DNA of 64,000 nt from assembly GCF_000247695.1 (NCBI RefSeq), contig NW_004624842.1, positions 3,762,570 to 3,826,569 of the forward strand, given 5' to 3'. Under the pieces are notes generated by a model. The model worked only from the letters and a program-made list of their open reading frames with translations. It was not told the origin of the DNA and did no database searches. Made by a program: the position numbers and the translations under genes. Below are positions 35,201 through 61,869 of the stretch, one piece after another. Each line of letters opens with the position of its first letter. The stretch's first letter is position 1. Origin of the DNA: Heterocephalus glaber. Lineage: Eukaryota; Chordata; Mammalia; Rodentia; Bathyergidae.

Positions 35201-38010
35201 AGCAGAATTAGAACCTTCCAAGCCAGAGAAGATGCCATTTAAAAAAAATGAAGGGCAGCGAGATAGTTACACATGCCTAAAACCCCAGCTACTGAAGAGG
35301 CTGAGGCAGGAGGATTACAAGTTTGAAGGCAGCCTGGGTAACTTAGCAAGACCCTGTCTCACAAAGAGCTGAGAATGAAGCTCAGTAGTGGAGCGCTCCT
35401 GGATTCCATTCCCCATTTGGGGGAAGAGTGTGCTATTCTCTATTAGCTGAGTGTGAGATTCCCTGTCAACAGTGCTATGCTGGTAAACTGGCTCCCATGG
35501 GAAGGGACACCTTAATTTTAGCATTTGTCCTAGTTCTGTAGCTTTTAACTTAAGGCCACCTGCTTACACAGTTTTTTCTTTTTCGTTTTTTGTATTAGGA
35601 ATTGAACTCAGCACCTTGCGCTTGCCAGGCAGGTGCTACACAGTTCTTAATATTTCACAGTTGGCTCTTACAAACCATAAAAGCTTGCTCCTATACACTG
35701 ATGCAGTCTTCTCTTGGGTATTTTGAATTTACATTATGTGCACAGGTCCATAGCGTGTAGCAAGAGATACAGAAAGAGCATTCTAAAGAAGATTGTCTTT
35801 TAATTGACAGTCAAGGAGTCAGAGAAGCATTGAAAAAATATAATTAGGTCATACAGATGCAGTACTCCAAGAGAATTTGCTGGAGAGACAAAAAGGAATT
35901 ATGTGAGCTAGACTTGAAGGTTAATGATAATAGCTAACGTGCTGGTGACAATTCCAGCATGTGTACTAAGTACTTTGTATTTAGCACCTTGCATACATTA
36001 TTACAATTTTACACTAATTCTTGGAAATGGATCTTTCATCTGAGTAATCTGATGCTTAGAGAGATTCAAGGTTTTTTGTTTTTGTTTTTTGCCCAAGTTA
36101 CATGGATAAGACATCAATCTAGGGCTGGAGATTTAGCTCAGTGCCACCGTACCTGCCTGGCAAGCCCAAGGTCCTGAGTTTGAGCCCCAGTACCAAAAAA
36201 ACCCCCCACAAGGTAAAGATGAATCTGGTGCAAATATCTTGCACTTAGGAAGGAGTAAGACCACTATTTTTGGAGCATGGTCACTGCAGAAAAATTCATA
36301 ATGTTGTCCACTACATAAATTGCTGTTGAATATAGAAGGCAAGGTCTTCCAGGAAAGAAAGATTAGCTATAGTCCAGAGCTCTAAATAGGTTGTGTTTTA
36401 GTTCTAATTTCACTGTATGTACATGCACTTAGTCATATCACATCTTCCCTCTGACTTGGGTTGAGGAACGTGGACTATGGTCACTCAGTTCCTTTTCAGT
36501 TTTTTTGTGGTTTTTTTTGCCCCAAGACAGGGTCTTGCTATGCAATAGTTCAGGCTGGCCTTGAACTCATTATCTAGCATAGGCTGGCCTTGAACTCATG
36601 GCAGTCATCCTGCCTCAGCCTCCTGAGTGCTGGGACCACCATGCCCGGCATCTTTTTGAGTTCTGATTATTTTGTGAATTTTAAGTTACAAACATGAGAA
36701 TGAATAAGGCATCTTTAAGTGACCCTGTGTAAATATGTCTTGCCAGAGATCAGGATTTGGAAAGCATTGTGGTTGGTTGTGGGGCAAATGGGAAAGCAGA
36801 GCACAAGAGGAAGTGATAATGGGGCTGGAGATTTAGCTCAGTGGTTTCGCCGCCTGCTGTGCAAGCGCAAGCACCCGAGTTGGGTTCCCGGTACCAAAAA
36901 AAGAGAGGAAGTAATAGTGAATGAAACTCCCAAGTGGTACAAAGTGAAGGCAAAGAGGTTGGCGTTACATGCTCTGCTGTTTCCATTTGTAATTCTTGAT
37001 TAGCTCCGAGTGCAAAAGTGAAGGTAGTCAAGGCTCATAGAGATTGTGTTGGATGTTCCTAGAAAGCTCACTTCTCCCTTGATGGCTTCAGCAGTAGGTC
37101 AGGGTTGGATTTGGATCATTCTGAGAATCCTTGGGTTATCACTTCTATACTAGACTACATTAGGTCAGCAGATTTTTTTTCCCCCGGTATAAGGGATCAA
37201 ATTCAGGACCCTGTGCTTGTCAGGCACGTTTGGCACCACTGAGCTACATCTCCAGCCCCAGTTCAGCAAGTATTAAATAGAACATCTGTTGTGTGCCAGT
37301 CACTGAAATGGCGACAAGGGAGATCTGGTCTCTCTACTTACTGAATTCATGGTCTTATAGGGACTTATATAGCAAGCTACATATCTTAATAGGTTTATAA
37401 GAAAGTTTTGTTGGGTTGAAATCATGGAAGTTTTCTGACCTCAGCATAACAGAGGAGGCTGGGGATTTAGCTCAGTGGCATCGCACCCGCCTCACAAGCA
37501 CAAGATCCTGAGTTCGATCCCCGGTACCAAAAACAAAAAAAGTGGAGACTGAGCTTGGAAATAACACCACCAGTAAGGCTATTAGACATTTATTAAGTAA
37601 GATTTGCTGGTTGACCGAGAGTACACGAAGATCTGATGAGGTTTAACCAGACCTCTTCTACAAAACTAAATGATAAAATTTACTACTTTTATTGACTCAC
37701 TTAAATGTAACATTTAATTTGTTGTTTTCTTGTTTGTTTTTGAGACAGTTTCACTATGCATTCCAGGCTGGCCTCAAATTTGCTGTGCAGTTGGTGCTGG
37801 CCTCAAGCTTGTGATCCTCCTCCCTCAGCCTTTAGAGTGCTGGGATTACAGGCATGTGGTGCCACATAGGGTTTTGTAAAATTGTGTTCCTAAAAAGGCT
37901 GAAAACCTCTTGAGGTTAATTATAATGATACTATAAGTGAGTATAGTTTAAAGCATGTAACTATTTAGAAGATATAAAAGAGTGACCAAGAATGAGTCAG
38001 GAGTTTTAAG
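32221..38010. repeat. CPNE1 5' intron: SINEs and MIR fragments
   Basis: Antisense tRNA-derived SINEs near 32,224, 32,540, 33,385 and 37,180; sense copies near 35,043, 36,121, 36,822 and 37,458. B1-like SINEs near 35,250 (sense), 36,505 and 37,738 (antisense). MIR remnants at about 33,690-33,850 and 35,920-36,110. About 33,850-35,040 is unique and shows no gene. Confidence 0.65.
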
Positions 38011-38018
38011 CATAGATT

Positions 38019-38216
38019 TTTTTTTTTTTTTTTGCTACCGGGGATCAAACTGGGGACCTCGCACTTGTGAGGGAGGCACCAGAACCACTGAGCTTGGGCC
38101 GGGGGTTTAGCTCAGTGGTGCCACCACCTGCCTTGAAAGCGAAAGGTTCTGAATTTGATTCCCGGTACCAAAAAACAACAAAAAAGAACCACTGAGCTAA
38201 ATCCCCGGCATAAACA
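38019..38216. mobile_element. SINE inserted into a SINE of the same family
   Basis: An antisense tRNA-derived SINE (38,019-38,094 and 38,185-38,212) is split by a sense copy (about 38,095-38,184). The 14-bp AGAACCACTGAGCT is duplicated at 38,081-38,094 and 38,185-38,198. The insertion fell in the A-box region of the older copy. Confidence 0.88.
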
Positions 38217-41200
38217 TAGGTTTTTAAACAGCTAAGCTTGCAGGAAGGTTTTAAAGGCGATAAGCAGGATTTTAAAGAGATCAATAAACCCATGGATTAT
38301 AGATAATTTAAAGGGAATATGACTCAAAGCATAGAAGACTACAAAAGGTTTGGTTTTATATACAGTTGCTGATACCCTTAAGAGAAAAGGAGACAGATCT
38401 GTGGAAAGCAAGACAATATGGTTGTGTAGGAAGCACTAATCTTTAGAAGCCAGGCTACTTTAGTAGCATCAAATCATCAAGAATCCACCGCCGACCAGGG
38501 ATTTAGCTCAGTGGTACTGCCGCCTGCCTCACAGGCACAAGGTCCTGAGTTTGATCCCCAGTACCAAAAACAAAAAAAAATCCACTTCCACCCAGGCATG
38601 GTGGTGCACTCCTGTAATCTTAGCGCTTGAGAGGCTGAGGCAGGAGGATTGCCAGGAATTCAACACCAGCCTCAACTACACACAGCAAGACTGTGTCTCA
38701 AAAACAAAAGAATCCACTTACATGTGCTACTATACTCAAGTGGGCTTACAACAATATGGTTGGAATTTGAGTCTGGGTTCAAAATAGAAACAAAATGGAT
38801 GAAATAGGACTGGCTTCAGGGAACATTGAGTAATGGTAATAGGTAGGGAAAAATTAGAATACCAGAAAATGAGGCCTAGTATAGGAAAAAACTGGCTCAG
38901 TGCATGTGTTTGGCCCAGACTAAAATCTCTGGGTGATCTTTAAGAAGTCGTAGAGTGTGAAGACTCCAGTTGTTGCCTATGGTTTTACCACCTCACATAA
39001 TCACTGATAATGCCTTTGTTGCTTACATAAAGCTTTACCAGGGGGAGGACCTGTAATTTTTCATTTAACTTTTTTTGGTTTGGTTTGGTTTGGTTTGATT
39101 TGGTTGGTTGTTTTTATTCTGGTACTGGGGATTGAACCGAGGATCTTCACACTGAGTTACATTTCCATCCCTTTTTTATTTTTTATACTGAGACAGGGTT
39201 AGCTATATTGCCAGCTGGGCATGAACTTGTAGTCCTCTGCCTTAGCCTCCCAGAGTGCTGGAATTAATGGTGTGTGCCATTACGCCTGGCTTGAATATTT
39301 TTTTATGAAAACTTTGAACATACAGAAAAGTTGAAAAAATTATACAGTCTATATGTGTATATCCACTATTTAGATTCTATGATTTAATATTTCTTCTTTT
39401 GCTATGTATCTTTTCTACAATCCATTTTAGTTTTTGGTACATTTCAAAAGAAGCAGGCATCAGTATATATCTCCCCTAACATTTTATCATGTCTTGAGTT
39501 CAGTACTTGTTTGTTGTTTTATTGTTTATTTGCAATCAGAAATACATCCTAAGTGTACCATTAGTTGAAAGTGACAAGTGCAAACATTCCTATGACCCAT
39601 GTTCTATCTTTTTTTTTTTTTCTTTTTTTTGGTACCAGAGATCGAACTCGGGTCCTTGCGCTTGCAAGGCAGGCGGTGGAACCGCTGAGCTAAATCCCCG
39701 GCCCCTATGTTCTATCATGATAAAGAAATTTTCCCAAAAAGAAAGAAAGAAAGAAATTTTCCATTACCTCCTAGAGTTCTTTCTGCTTTTTCTCAATCAG
39801 TACCTGCTCCCTCCTCTAGGAAAGAAGGCAGGGCACTAGTGTTCTAAATTTTTTTTAAATTATAGATTAGTGTTTGCTTGTTGCAAAACTTTATAAACCA
39901 AATCTGTGCACTTTGTCATTCAGATACATCCATTATTAGTAATTTGTTCTTTTTGTGGCTGAATAATATTCTTTTGTTTGGTATCAGAGATTGAACTCAG
40001 AATCATGTGCTTGCGAGGCAGGGGGTGACACCATTGAGCTAAATCCCCGGCACTGAATAGTATTCTTAAGCATTACTTTATCCATTCTCTCTCTCTTTTT
40101 TTTTTCCTTTTTTTGAGACAAGGTCTTGCCATGTAGTTCAGACCAGACTTGAGCTCATTAGATAGCCAAGGCTGGCCTTGAACTCAAGGTGATCCTCTGT
40201 CCTCAGCCTCCTGAGTGGTGGGATTTCCATTCTCATATTGATGGACACTGGGTTATTTTAGGTTTCTGACTGTTATGAATAAAACTGATATGAACATTCT
40301 TGAACAAATCTTTGTGGACACTTTCAGTTTCTTTTGGATAAGGATTTAAGAATGGAATTATTCTTGGGCTAGGTGTATGTTTGATTTTCTGATGAGCTTG
40401 CCAGATTATTTTCCAGAGTGGTGCATTTAATGCATTCAGTAAGAATGTATGAGTCTCTCATCGATGCTTGCCAACATTTGGTATCATTGGTCTTTTTACT
40501 TTTAGCTATTGTGGTGGGTATGTAACTATCTCAGTGAGATTTATTTTGTATTTCCATGATAACTAATGTTGTGCTTCACTTCTTTTACTCATTTTCCTTT
40601 ATGAAGTATCTAATCAAATCTTTGACTCTCCTTTAATATGAAGCTGCATAAGTCCAAAAAAATTTTAAATTTTTAAATTTTAAATTTTTAAAATTTTAAA
40701 TCAAAAACTTAAATTTTTAAAACTCAATTGTAGAAAATCAGGATAGGAAAAATTTACTCCTAGATAGTAGTTCAAATGAAAAAGGACTGAAGGTGTAAAT
40801 TAAGCAAAAGCACTTTCACTATTTATTCAGCAGAGTCATGAATATTAACTCTATACCAAGTACTAGTATTAGGGATGTAGAGCTAATACCTAGTGTTAGT
40901 TCCAGGGAGCCCATAGATTATGACAGGAGACAAATAGAAGTAAAAATTCTGGTGTAGGGGCCAGGGATTTAGCTCAGTGGCTTTGCCACCTGCTGCGCAA
41001 GTGCAAGGACCTGAGTTCGATCCCCGGTACCAAAAAACAAAACAAAAAAATTCTGGTGTAATGGAGTTTTGTTTTTGTTTTTGTTTTTGCTTTTTGGGTA
41101 CCGGGGATCGAACTTGGGACCTTACACTTGTGAGGCAGGCAGCAGAACCACTGAGCTAAATCCCCGGCCCATGGTGTAATGCTTTTAATGTCAAGTCAGT

Positions 41201-42640
41201 TTCTGACTTTGAGTACCTACCTACTAGATTGATTGGTGTATGTGGATCAGAAAAGACAACCTGGCTGGTACATACTTGGGTGGTGAGATGGTGATTTACC
41301 CAAGGATTAGGTCTCACAGTGCCTTACTATGATAAGAACTTTGGGTTTTATTTTGAGTGTTTGGTGAAGTCATTTCAGAGTTTTAATCAGAGAAACAATA
41401 TGATTTCTGTTTGGCTAATAAACACAGAAGTGTGCGTTTGGTTGCAGAAAGACTTAGGAAACCATTGCAGTTTTCCAGAGGAGAGATAATAAAGTTCTAC
41501 CCAGGGGAGGTAGGCAAGCATCTATAAAAGAACAATTATCATATCAGACCCTTGGATGACAAGAAATTCACTATGTGAGAAAGTCATAGGGGCATGTGTG
41601 TGCATGGATATGTTTGGTGAACCCAGAAGTAATTTTGGATGACTAGTTGTATGGGTGAATAAATGGCAAGAGATGGGGCCAGTTGCACTGGGAATACAGG
41701 GTTACCATATTACACAACTCACTTCTGTGCTATCTAGAGCTATGCAACAAGGTAGCTTGCTAGGGAGTTTAGTGCTAAACCTGAGGGCTATGGATACTTA
41801 TAAAGTGCTTTTTTTCTTTTTTGGGGGGGGATACCGGGGATTGAACTCGGGTCCTTGGGCTTGTGCAGCAGGCGCTGGAACCACTGAGCTATATCCCCGG
41901 CCCTATAGTGCTTTTAATTAGAGTAGCGACTCTGGAAACTGGCATCAGGGATGACTGAGAGGGGCAGTGTTAGGGAGGAGAAACCAGGGAAAGGAAAGGT
42001 AAAGCCTGATGTTAGACAGGGGTTGTTGAAGTAGAGGCTTTGGGCTTTGAATGAATAGTCAAGAGGACTTCGGTATGAATTGGGAGAAGGGTGGCTAATG
42101 AGGAAGCACCCTGGCGGCTCCCCCGCCCTGCCGCCCCATGCTGCTAACAGAACCCAGGGCCTTCACAATGAGGTACATTCCAGCCCCTTCCCCCCATTAT
42201 GAGACAGCCTAAATTGTCCAGGTTGGGCTTGAACTTGCAATCCTCCTCCCTCAGCCTTCTGTAGTGCTGCTTATAGGCATGTGCCACCATACCTCGTTTA
42301 AAATGTATAAAATGAACAGCATAAAATACTGAAATAATAAGTATTTAGAGTACATAAAACTCAGCATTCCACTCCAAAGTATCTAAAAATCATATTTTTT
42401 GTTGTTTTGCTATGGATTAAACCTAGGATCTTGTACATACTAGATACATGCCCTACCATTGACCTGTATCCTCAGTCATGTATCTTCCATTTTTCTGTAT
42501 TTATTTTGTACTGTATATTCAAATCTGTTTATGTACATACAATGGAAGTTTAAAATAATGTCATACTTTTGTTAGTGTCATACTCAATGTTTTTTGCAAT
42601 TTTAAGTTTTTCAGATCATAGCAGTATAATATGGGTCTAC
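38217..42640. repeat. CPNE1 5' intron: SINEs, old L1 and old repeat relics
   Basis: tRNA-derived SINEs near 38,493(+), 39,628(-), 39,975(-), 40,958(+), 41,095(-) and 41,829(-); B1-like near 38,590(+), 39,180(-), 40,105(-) and 42,195(-). Antisense old L1 pieces at about 39,290-39,600, 39,840-39,960 and 40,225-40,640, then an AT-rich run of AAATTTTAAA units (40,660-40,725). About 41,200-41,820 and 41,930-42,090 resemble the old repeat seen at 43,670-45,070. Confidence 0.6.
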
Positions 42641-42717
42641 CTTTTTTTTTTTCTTTAGCTGCTACTCAGCATCCTATTGATTAAATACAAGGTAATTAAC
42701 TTGGTCACCACTTAGTT

Positions 42718-42757
42718 GATACTACATTTGATCTTAGCCAAAAGGCCAAGAAGTGAT
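42718..42757 (-). pseudogene. 3'-truncated U2 snRNA fragment
   Basis: Read on the minus strand, 40 bases match U2 snRNA nucleotides 1-40, including GGCCTTTTGGCTAAGATCAA and GTAGTATC. There are three differences, of the kind left by CpG decay. Similarity stops sharply at 42,718. No target duplication or A-tail was found. Confidence 0.85.
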
Positions 42758-42984
42758 TTACCTTAATAGACCTTTAAGCTACCTCAGGTTTTTCATTATT
42801 TTTAGCAATGGTGAAATGAATAGTCTTTTTCATTTGTCTCTATACTGTGCAAACACCACCACCAAGAACATGCAAGGTAACAGGTATGGAGTTGAGATTA
42901 TAATTTAGCAAAAGCTGTGGTCCTGTCCTATTCTGACTTGTCCTTGGGGCATCCCCGAGAAAGTGATGGGGTGGTCTGAAGTCT

Positions 42985-45499
42985 TTAGGCCTGCTGGGCA
43001 TGGTGGTGCATGCATGTGAGCCCAGCACTCCGGAGGCTGAGCCTGGAGGATTGTTGGGAGTTTGAGAACAGCCTGCCCTTGTAGTGAGTACAAGGGGAAC
43101 CTAAACTACATAGTGAGACCCTATCTCAAAAACAAAGATCCCAGCACTCAGCTGCAAGTTCAAAGCCAACCTGGGTTATAGAGTGAGTTCAAGTCCAGGC
43201 AGAACTCCATAGCAAGACCCAGTCTCAAAAAACCCAAACCAGGGGCCAGGGATTTAGCTCAGTGGTTTCGCCGCCTGCTGCGCAAGCACAAGGACCCAAG
43301 TTCGATCCCTGATACCCCAAAAAAACCCCAAACCAAACCAAAAAAAAGAGTGGTAGGTTTTTCATCATTGGATGTACTTAAGCAGAGGTTGAAGTGCTAT
43401 GAAGGGGTAATATGTAAAGCAAGTTAAGCAATTTGAATTTAAAAATCATCAGCTTTGTATAAAGCTGGTCTCAGCCTCCCAGTGCTGGGATTATAGGATT
43501 GTGTCAGCACACCCAGCTGGCCTTTTGGATTTTATATAGTAAATATTTATTGTCTAGGTTCTTTTCTTTTTTCCTCTTTTTTTGGTGCTGGGGATTGAAA
43601 TCAGGACCTTGTGCTTGCAAGGCAGGCGCAGAGACACTGAGCTAAATTCCCGTCCCTCTTGTCTAGGTTCTTGAGATAGAGCAGTGAGCAACAGATAAAT
43701 GCTTCTTCCTTCAGCACTTTACATTCTAGCTGGGGAGACAAATTATATGAATAAAATATATGTAACTTTGTCTCAATAACTAAAAAAGCCCAGACATGGT
43801 GGCTCATACCTGTAATCCCAGCATTTGGGAGGCTGAGGCAGGTGGATCACTGCAAGTTTGAAGCTGACCTGGGCTACATAGGGAGTTCAAGGCCAGCCTG
43901 AACTGCATACCAGGACCCTTTCTGAAAAAAACAAAACGAAAAAACAAGAACAACAAAAAAAAACTGAAAAAGAGGGCTAAGGATGTAACTCGGTGCAAGG
44001 CTCTGGGTTTGTTTGTTCATTTTTTTCTATATCCAGTTGACAAATGCTAAAGCAAAGGCTGGATGTGGTGGCCCATGCTCGTAATCCCAGGACTCAGGAT
44101 GCTGAGGCAGGAGGATTGCCACAAGTTCAAGGCCAGCCTTGGGTACATAATGAGTTCAAGGTCAGCCCGGACCACTAGTGAGATTCTGTCTCAAAAAACA
44201 AAACAAAAGAAAAGTTAAAGCAAAAAAGCAAGAAAGGACTATATGAAATGGCAGTAGGGTTAAAATTTAGAGTGACTGGGCTGGGGATTTAGCTCAGTGG
44301 GCCGCCACCTGCCTCGCAAGCAGAAGGTCTGGAGTTCGATTTCCGGTTCCAAAAAAAAGAAAATTTAGAGTGACTAAAAAGGGCAAACATATTCCTTCAT
44401 AACAGAGAAAATGGTTTTGAATAAACACCTGGAGGGAGAAAAGCAGCAACAAGCCATGTGGATAAAATGGGGAAAGAACATTCCAGGTACTGCAAAGTGT
44501 TTAGGGATATTTTGTTTGTTTGTTTGTTTTGTTTTGTTTTGGTACCATAATGGAACTTGTGCTTGAGAGGCAAGCAGCAGGCATGCTGAGCTAAATCCCT
44601 GCCCCCACCCTGGATTTAGGGATATTAATGAGGTTGATTTATTTGAGCAGTGACAAATAAGGTGGCCAGAATGGATAAGGAGGAAAGAAGTGTTATGTTA
44701 GATATTTAGACCTTTCAGGTCTTTATAGGCTGTGTTACAGTTTTGATCTTGTCTAAGAGCAATAGAAAATTATTAAGAGGATTCTCGCAGAGGTGTGTTT
44801 AGGTCTAACCTCGGCATTAATAGGATTGCCTTATTTGCTATGGTGAGAAGATTGTGTTGAGTAGATGGTGGAGTGGAATTGCAGATGACACAGGATAGAG
44901 AAGACCAGTTGATGAGGCTAATGCTGTAGGTTAGGCCAAAAATGATAATGCCTTGAACTGAATAGTGACACTAGAAACAGTGAGGAGTTGGACATAAGCA
45001 GCTGATTGGAGGTTAGGAGAATCAGTGGTCAGATTGCAACCCAAAGTTATTGTGAAAGTATCAGAGGAAGAGATTTGGGTGAGGGGGTGGTGAGCAGTAT
45101 CTGGATCGTGGTTGCATTAGAGACAATGTTGGGATTGGAGCTTGGTTTAACATCTGGCCTGGGACTGTGAAGGAGTTGGAGTGAGATGTGTTGGTCTCTG
45201 CAGAGATCAAGGTCTGGGTCTGGGCAGCACTGTGGGATTGGGACCAATTTAGGGCTGAGGATTATTTCATATCATATGCTTTTGGACCAGGGTTAGTAGT
45301 AACCACCATCTCCTGTGCCATTGAGCTCACTTAGGGGTTTGAGGAGTAATGAATCTGTAGGGCCTTAGTTAACTTGGGTGTCCTGTGATACAGCTCAGTT
45401 CTGTTGAGTAAAACATGCTGGCCTTTCCAAAGTAGGACCTAGAGTCAGGGAAAGGTAGAGAAAGGTTCCTGGTGCTTGACACAGCTCTTTTCCCCCCAG
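42985..45499. repeat. CPNE1 5' intron end: SINEs and one long old repeat relic
   Basis: Sense B1-like SINEs near 42,985, 43,790 and 44,055; tRNA-derived near 43,242(+), 43,585(-), 44,279(+) and about 44,540-44,610(-, decayed). Between them, from about 43,670 to 45,070, runs one old interspersed repeat in sense orientation (phrases ACATTCTAGCTGGGGAGACA and GATGAGGCTAATGCTGTAG). I cannot name its family with confidence. 45,070-45,499 is unique. Confidence 0.55.
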
Positions 45500-60165
<14,666 letters not shown>

Positions 60166-60480
60166 GTTCCCTTGGCAGTCCTCAACTTCATGTGCCCAAC
60201 ATCCTCTGTATCATGGCACTTTATATTTTATTCCTGCTTCTGTTACTGCTACTCTGTTTTGTTTTTTTGAGACAGGGTCTTACTTTGGAGCCTGGCCTTG
60301 AACTCACTATTGTAGCCGAGGCTGGCCCCAAACTCACAACGATCCTCCAGCCTCAGCCTCACGAGTGCTGAGATTACAGGCTTGCACCACCATGCCTGGC
60401 CTGTTATTGCTACTCTTGATCCCACCTGCTTGTTCTTGGCACCTCTCATTCAATAAAGACCAGTAAAGACCACTGCTTTT
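60166..60480 (+). other. CPNE1: CPNE1 3' UTR and poly(A) signal
   Basis: Follows the TAG at 60,163. AATAAA lies at 60,452-60,457. An antisense B1-like SINE (about 60,255-60,402) fills roughly half of it. Confidence 0.7.
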
Positions 60481-61864
60481 CCACGCCTCTGTATTCTGGA
60501 CTCAAATGATTCTCATGCCTTAGCCTTCTGAGTAACTGGGACTACAACCATTTATTTGGAGATAGGGTCTTGCCAAGTTGTCCAAACCAGGCTCCAATTT
60601 GTGATCCTTCTGCCTCAAGCTCCCAGAGTGCTAGGTGCAGAGACAGGGTCTTTCTAAGTCACTGTGTTGCCCAGACTGGGCTTCAACTTGCCATTGTCCT
60701 GCCTCAGCTGGGATTACAGTTATGTGCCACCATGCCTGGCTAACTTTAGATTTTTTTGGTCTTCCTTTGTAATGCAGGCTGGCCTCGAACTCAGCGATTT
60801 TCCTGCCTTAGCCTTTTGAGTCCTGGGGTTACAGGCATGCACCAGCACGCCTAGCCAGAATTCCCAGTGATGAGGGGGAACAGAATGTACCTGAATGTAT
60901 AATTCTTCACATGGATTCTCGTTTTTACTTCTGCTTTTTGCTGTGTGACTTATAGCTGTATATTAAATAAGAGCTTTGTAAGCAGTGTATGTGTGTGCAA
61001 ACTTTGGAAGTACAACTCCCCATAAGCCATCTACCACTCTGTACCCTTAATAAACTCATTCGCTAAGCTGGTCTTGTCTGAGTCATCCTTTGGTCTGTTA
61101 GCATCTTCCCAATTCAGAGACAAACGTTTCTGTCTTCTTGGAAATTTGTAGAACACTTTTCCCATCCCTAGGTAGAACTCAGTCCTTTGCTTGTCTCCTC
61201 CATCTTTTTTTCCTCTGGAGTCCACTTTTGAATTTTAGAGTGAAGATTCTTGGATCTATAAATGAATTGTCCTGTTTCTTTGAGCAGCGTCTTCCCCTTG
61301 TCTGCCTCAAGGCCAGGGTGTGATAAATACCAGATAACCTACACTACTGTTGTAGCACAAAGTTGGACTGAGGCCTTAGTAAAGAACCCTGCGTAAAGGC
61401 TACCAGGTCTGGATCAACTCTTGTGACTCAGAGGCTTTCCAGAATTTTCACCCACACCTAGCAATCCCAACATTAGGAGTGGGAACTGAGAAGGTGCCTG
61501 GAAGCCCTACAGTTAAAAGTGTTCCTGGAGGAAGATGGCTCTGCATTCCATTCTGACCCTACCCTTCATTAGCTGTGTAACCTTGAGCAAATTTTTTGAC
61601 CCGAGCATTTCCTGTGTGGTTGTGAGGATTAAGTTAGGTAATGTCTAGTGCAGATTATCCACAGCATTGACTCTTACATCTGTTAAGTATTCCATAAACA
61701 TCAGCTGCTGCTACTGTATTAATAGGAACTAATCCAAGAAGAGAAGTAGAACCTGCCATACTTATATGCCACAGACAGCCAGAGCTCTCCCAGCAGAGGA
61801 CTGCCCAGCACTGATCCAGCTTCCTTCCATATAAAGCTCAGTTCTACTCCAACCATTATCATGT
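60481..61864. repeat. Spacer between convergent CPNE1 and SPAG4
   Basis: Several antisense B1-like monomers and dimers (about 60,500-60,745 and 60,765-60,860) and a MIR element (about 61,540-61,710; TAGCTGTGTAACCTTGAGCA). 60,870-61,530 is unique, including a plus-strand AATAAA near 61,050 of unknown use. Confidence 0.65.
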
Positions 61865-61869
61865 TTAAT
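61864..61869 (-). terminator. SPAG4: ATTAAA overlapping the SPAG4 stop codon
   Basis: On the minus strand CATTAAAC places an ATTAAA hexamer across the TAA stop (61,865-61,867). It is the closest poly(A)-type hexamer to the stop; whether it is used is not known. Confidence 0.35.
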
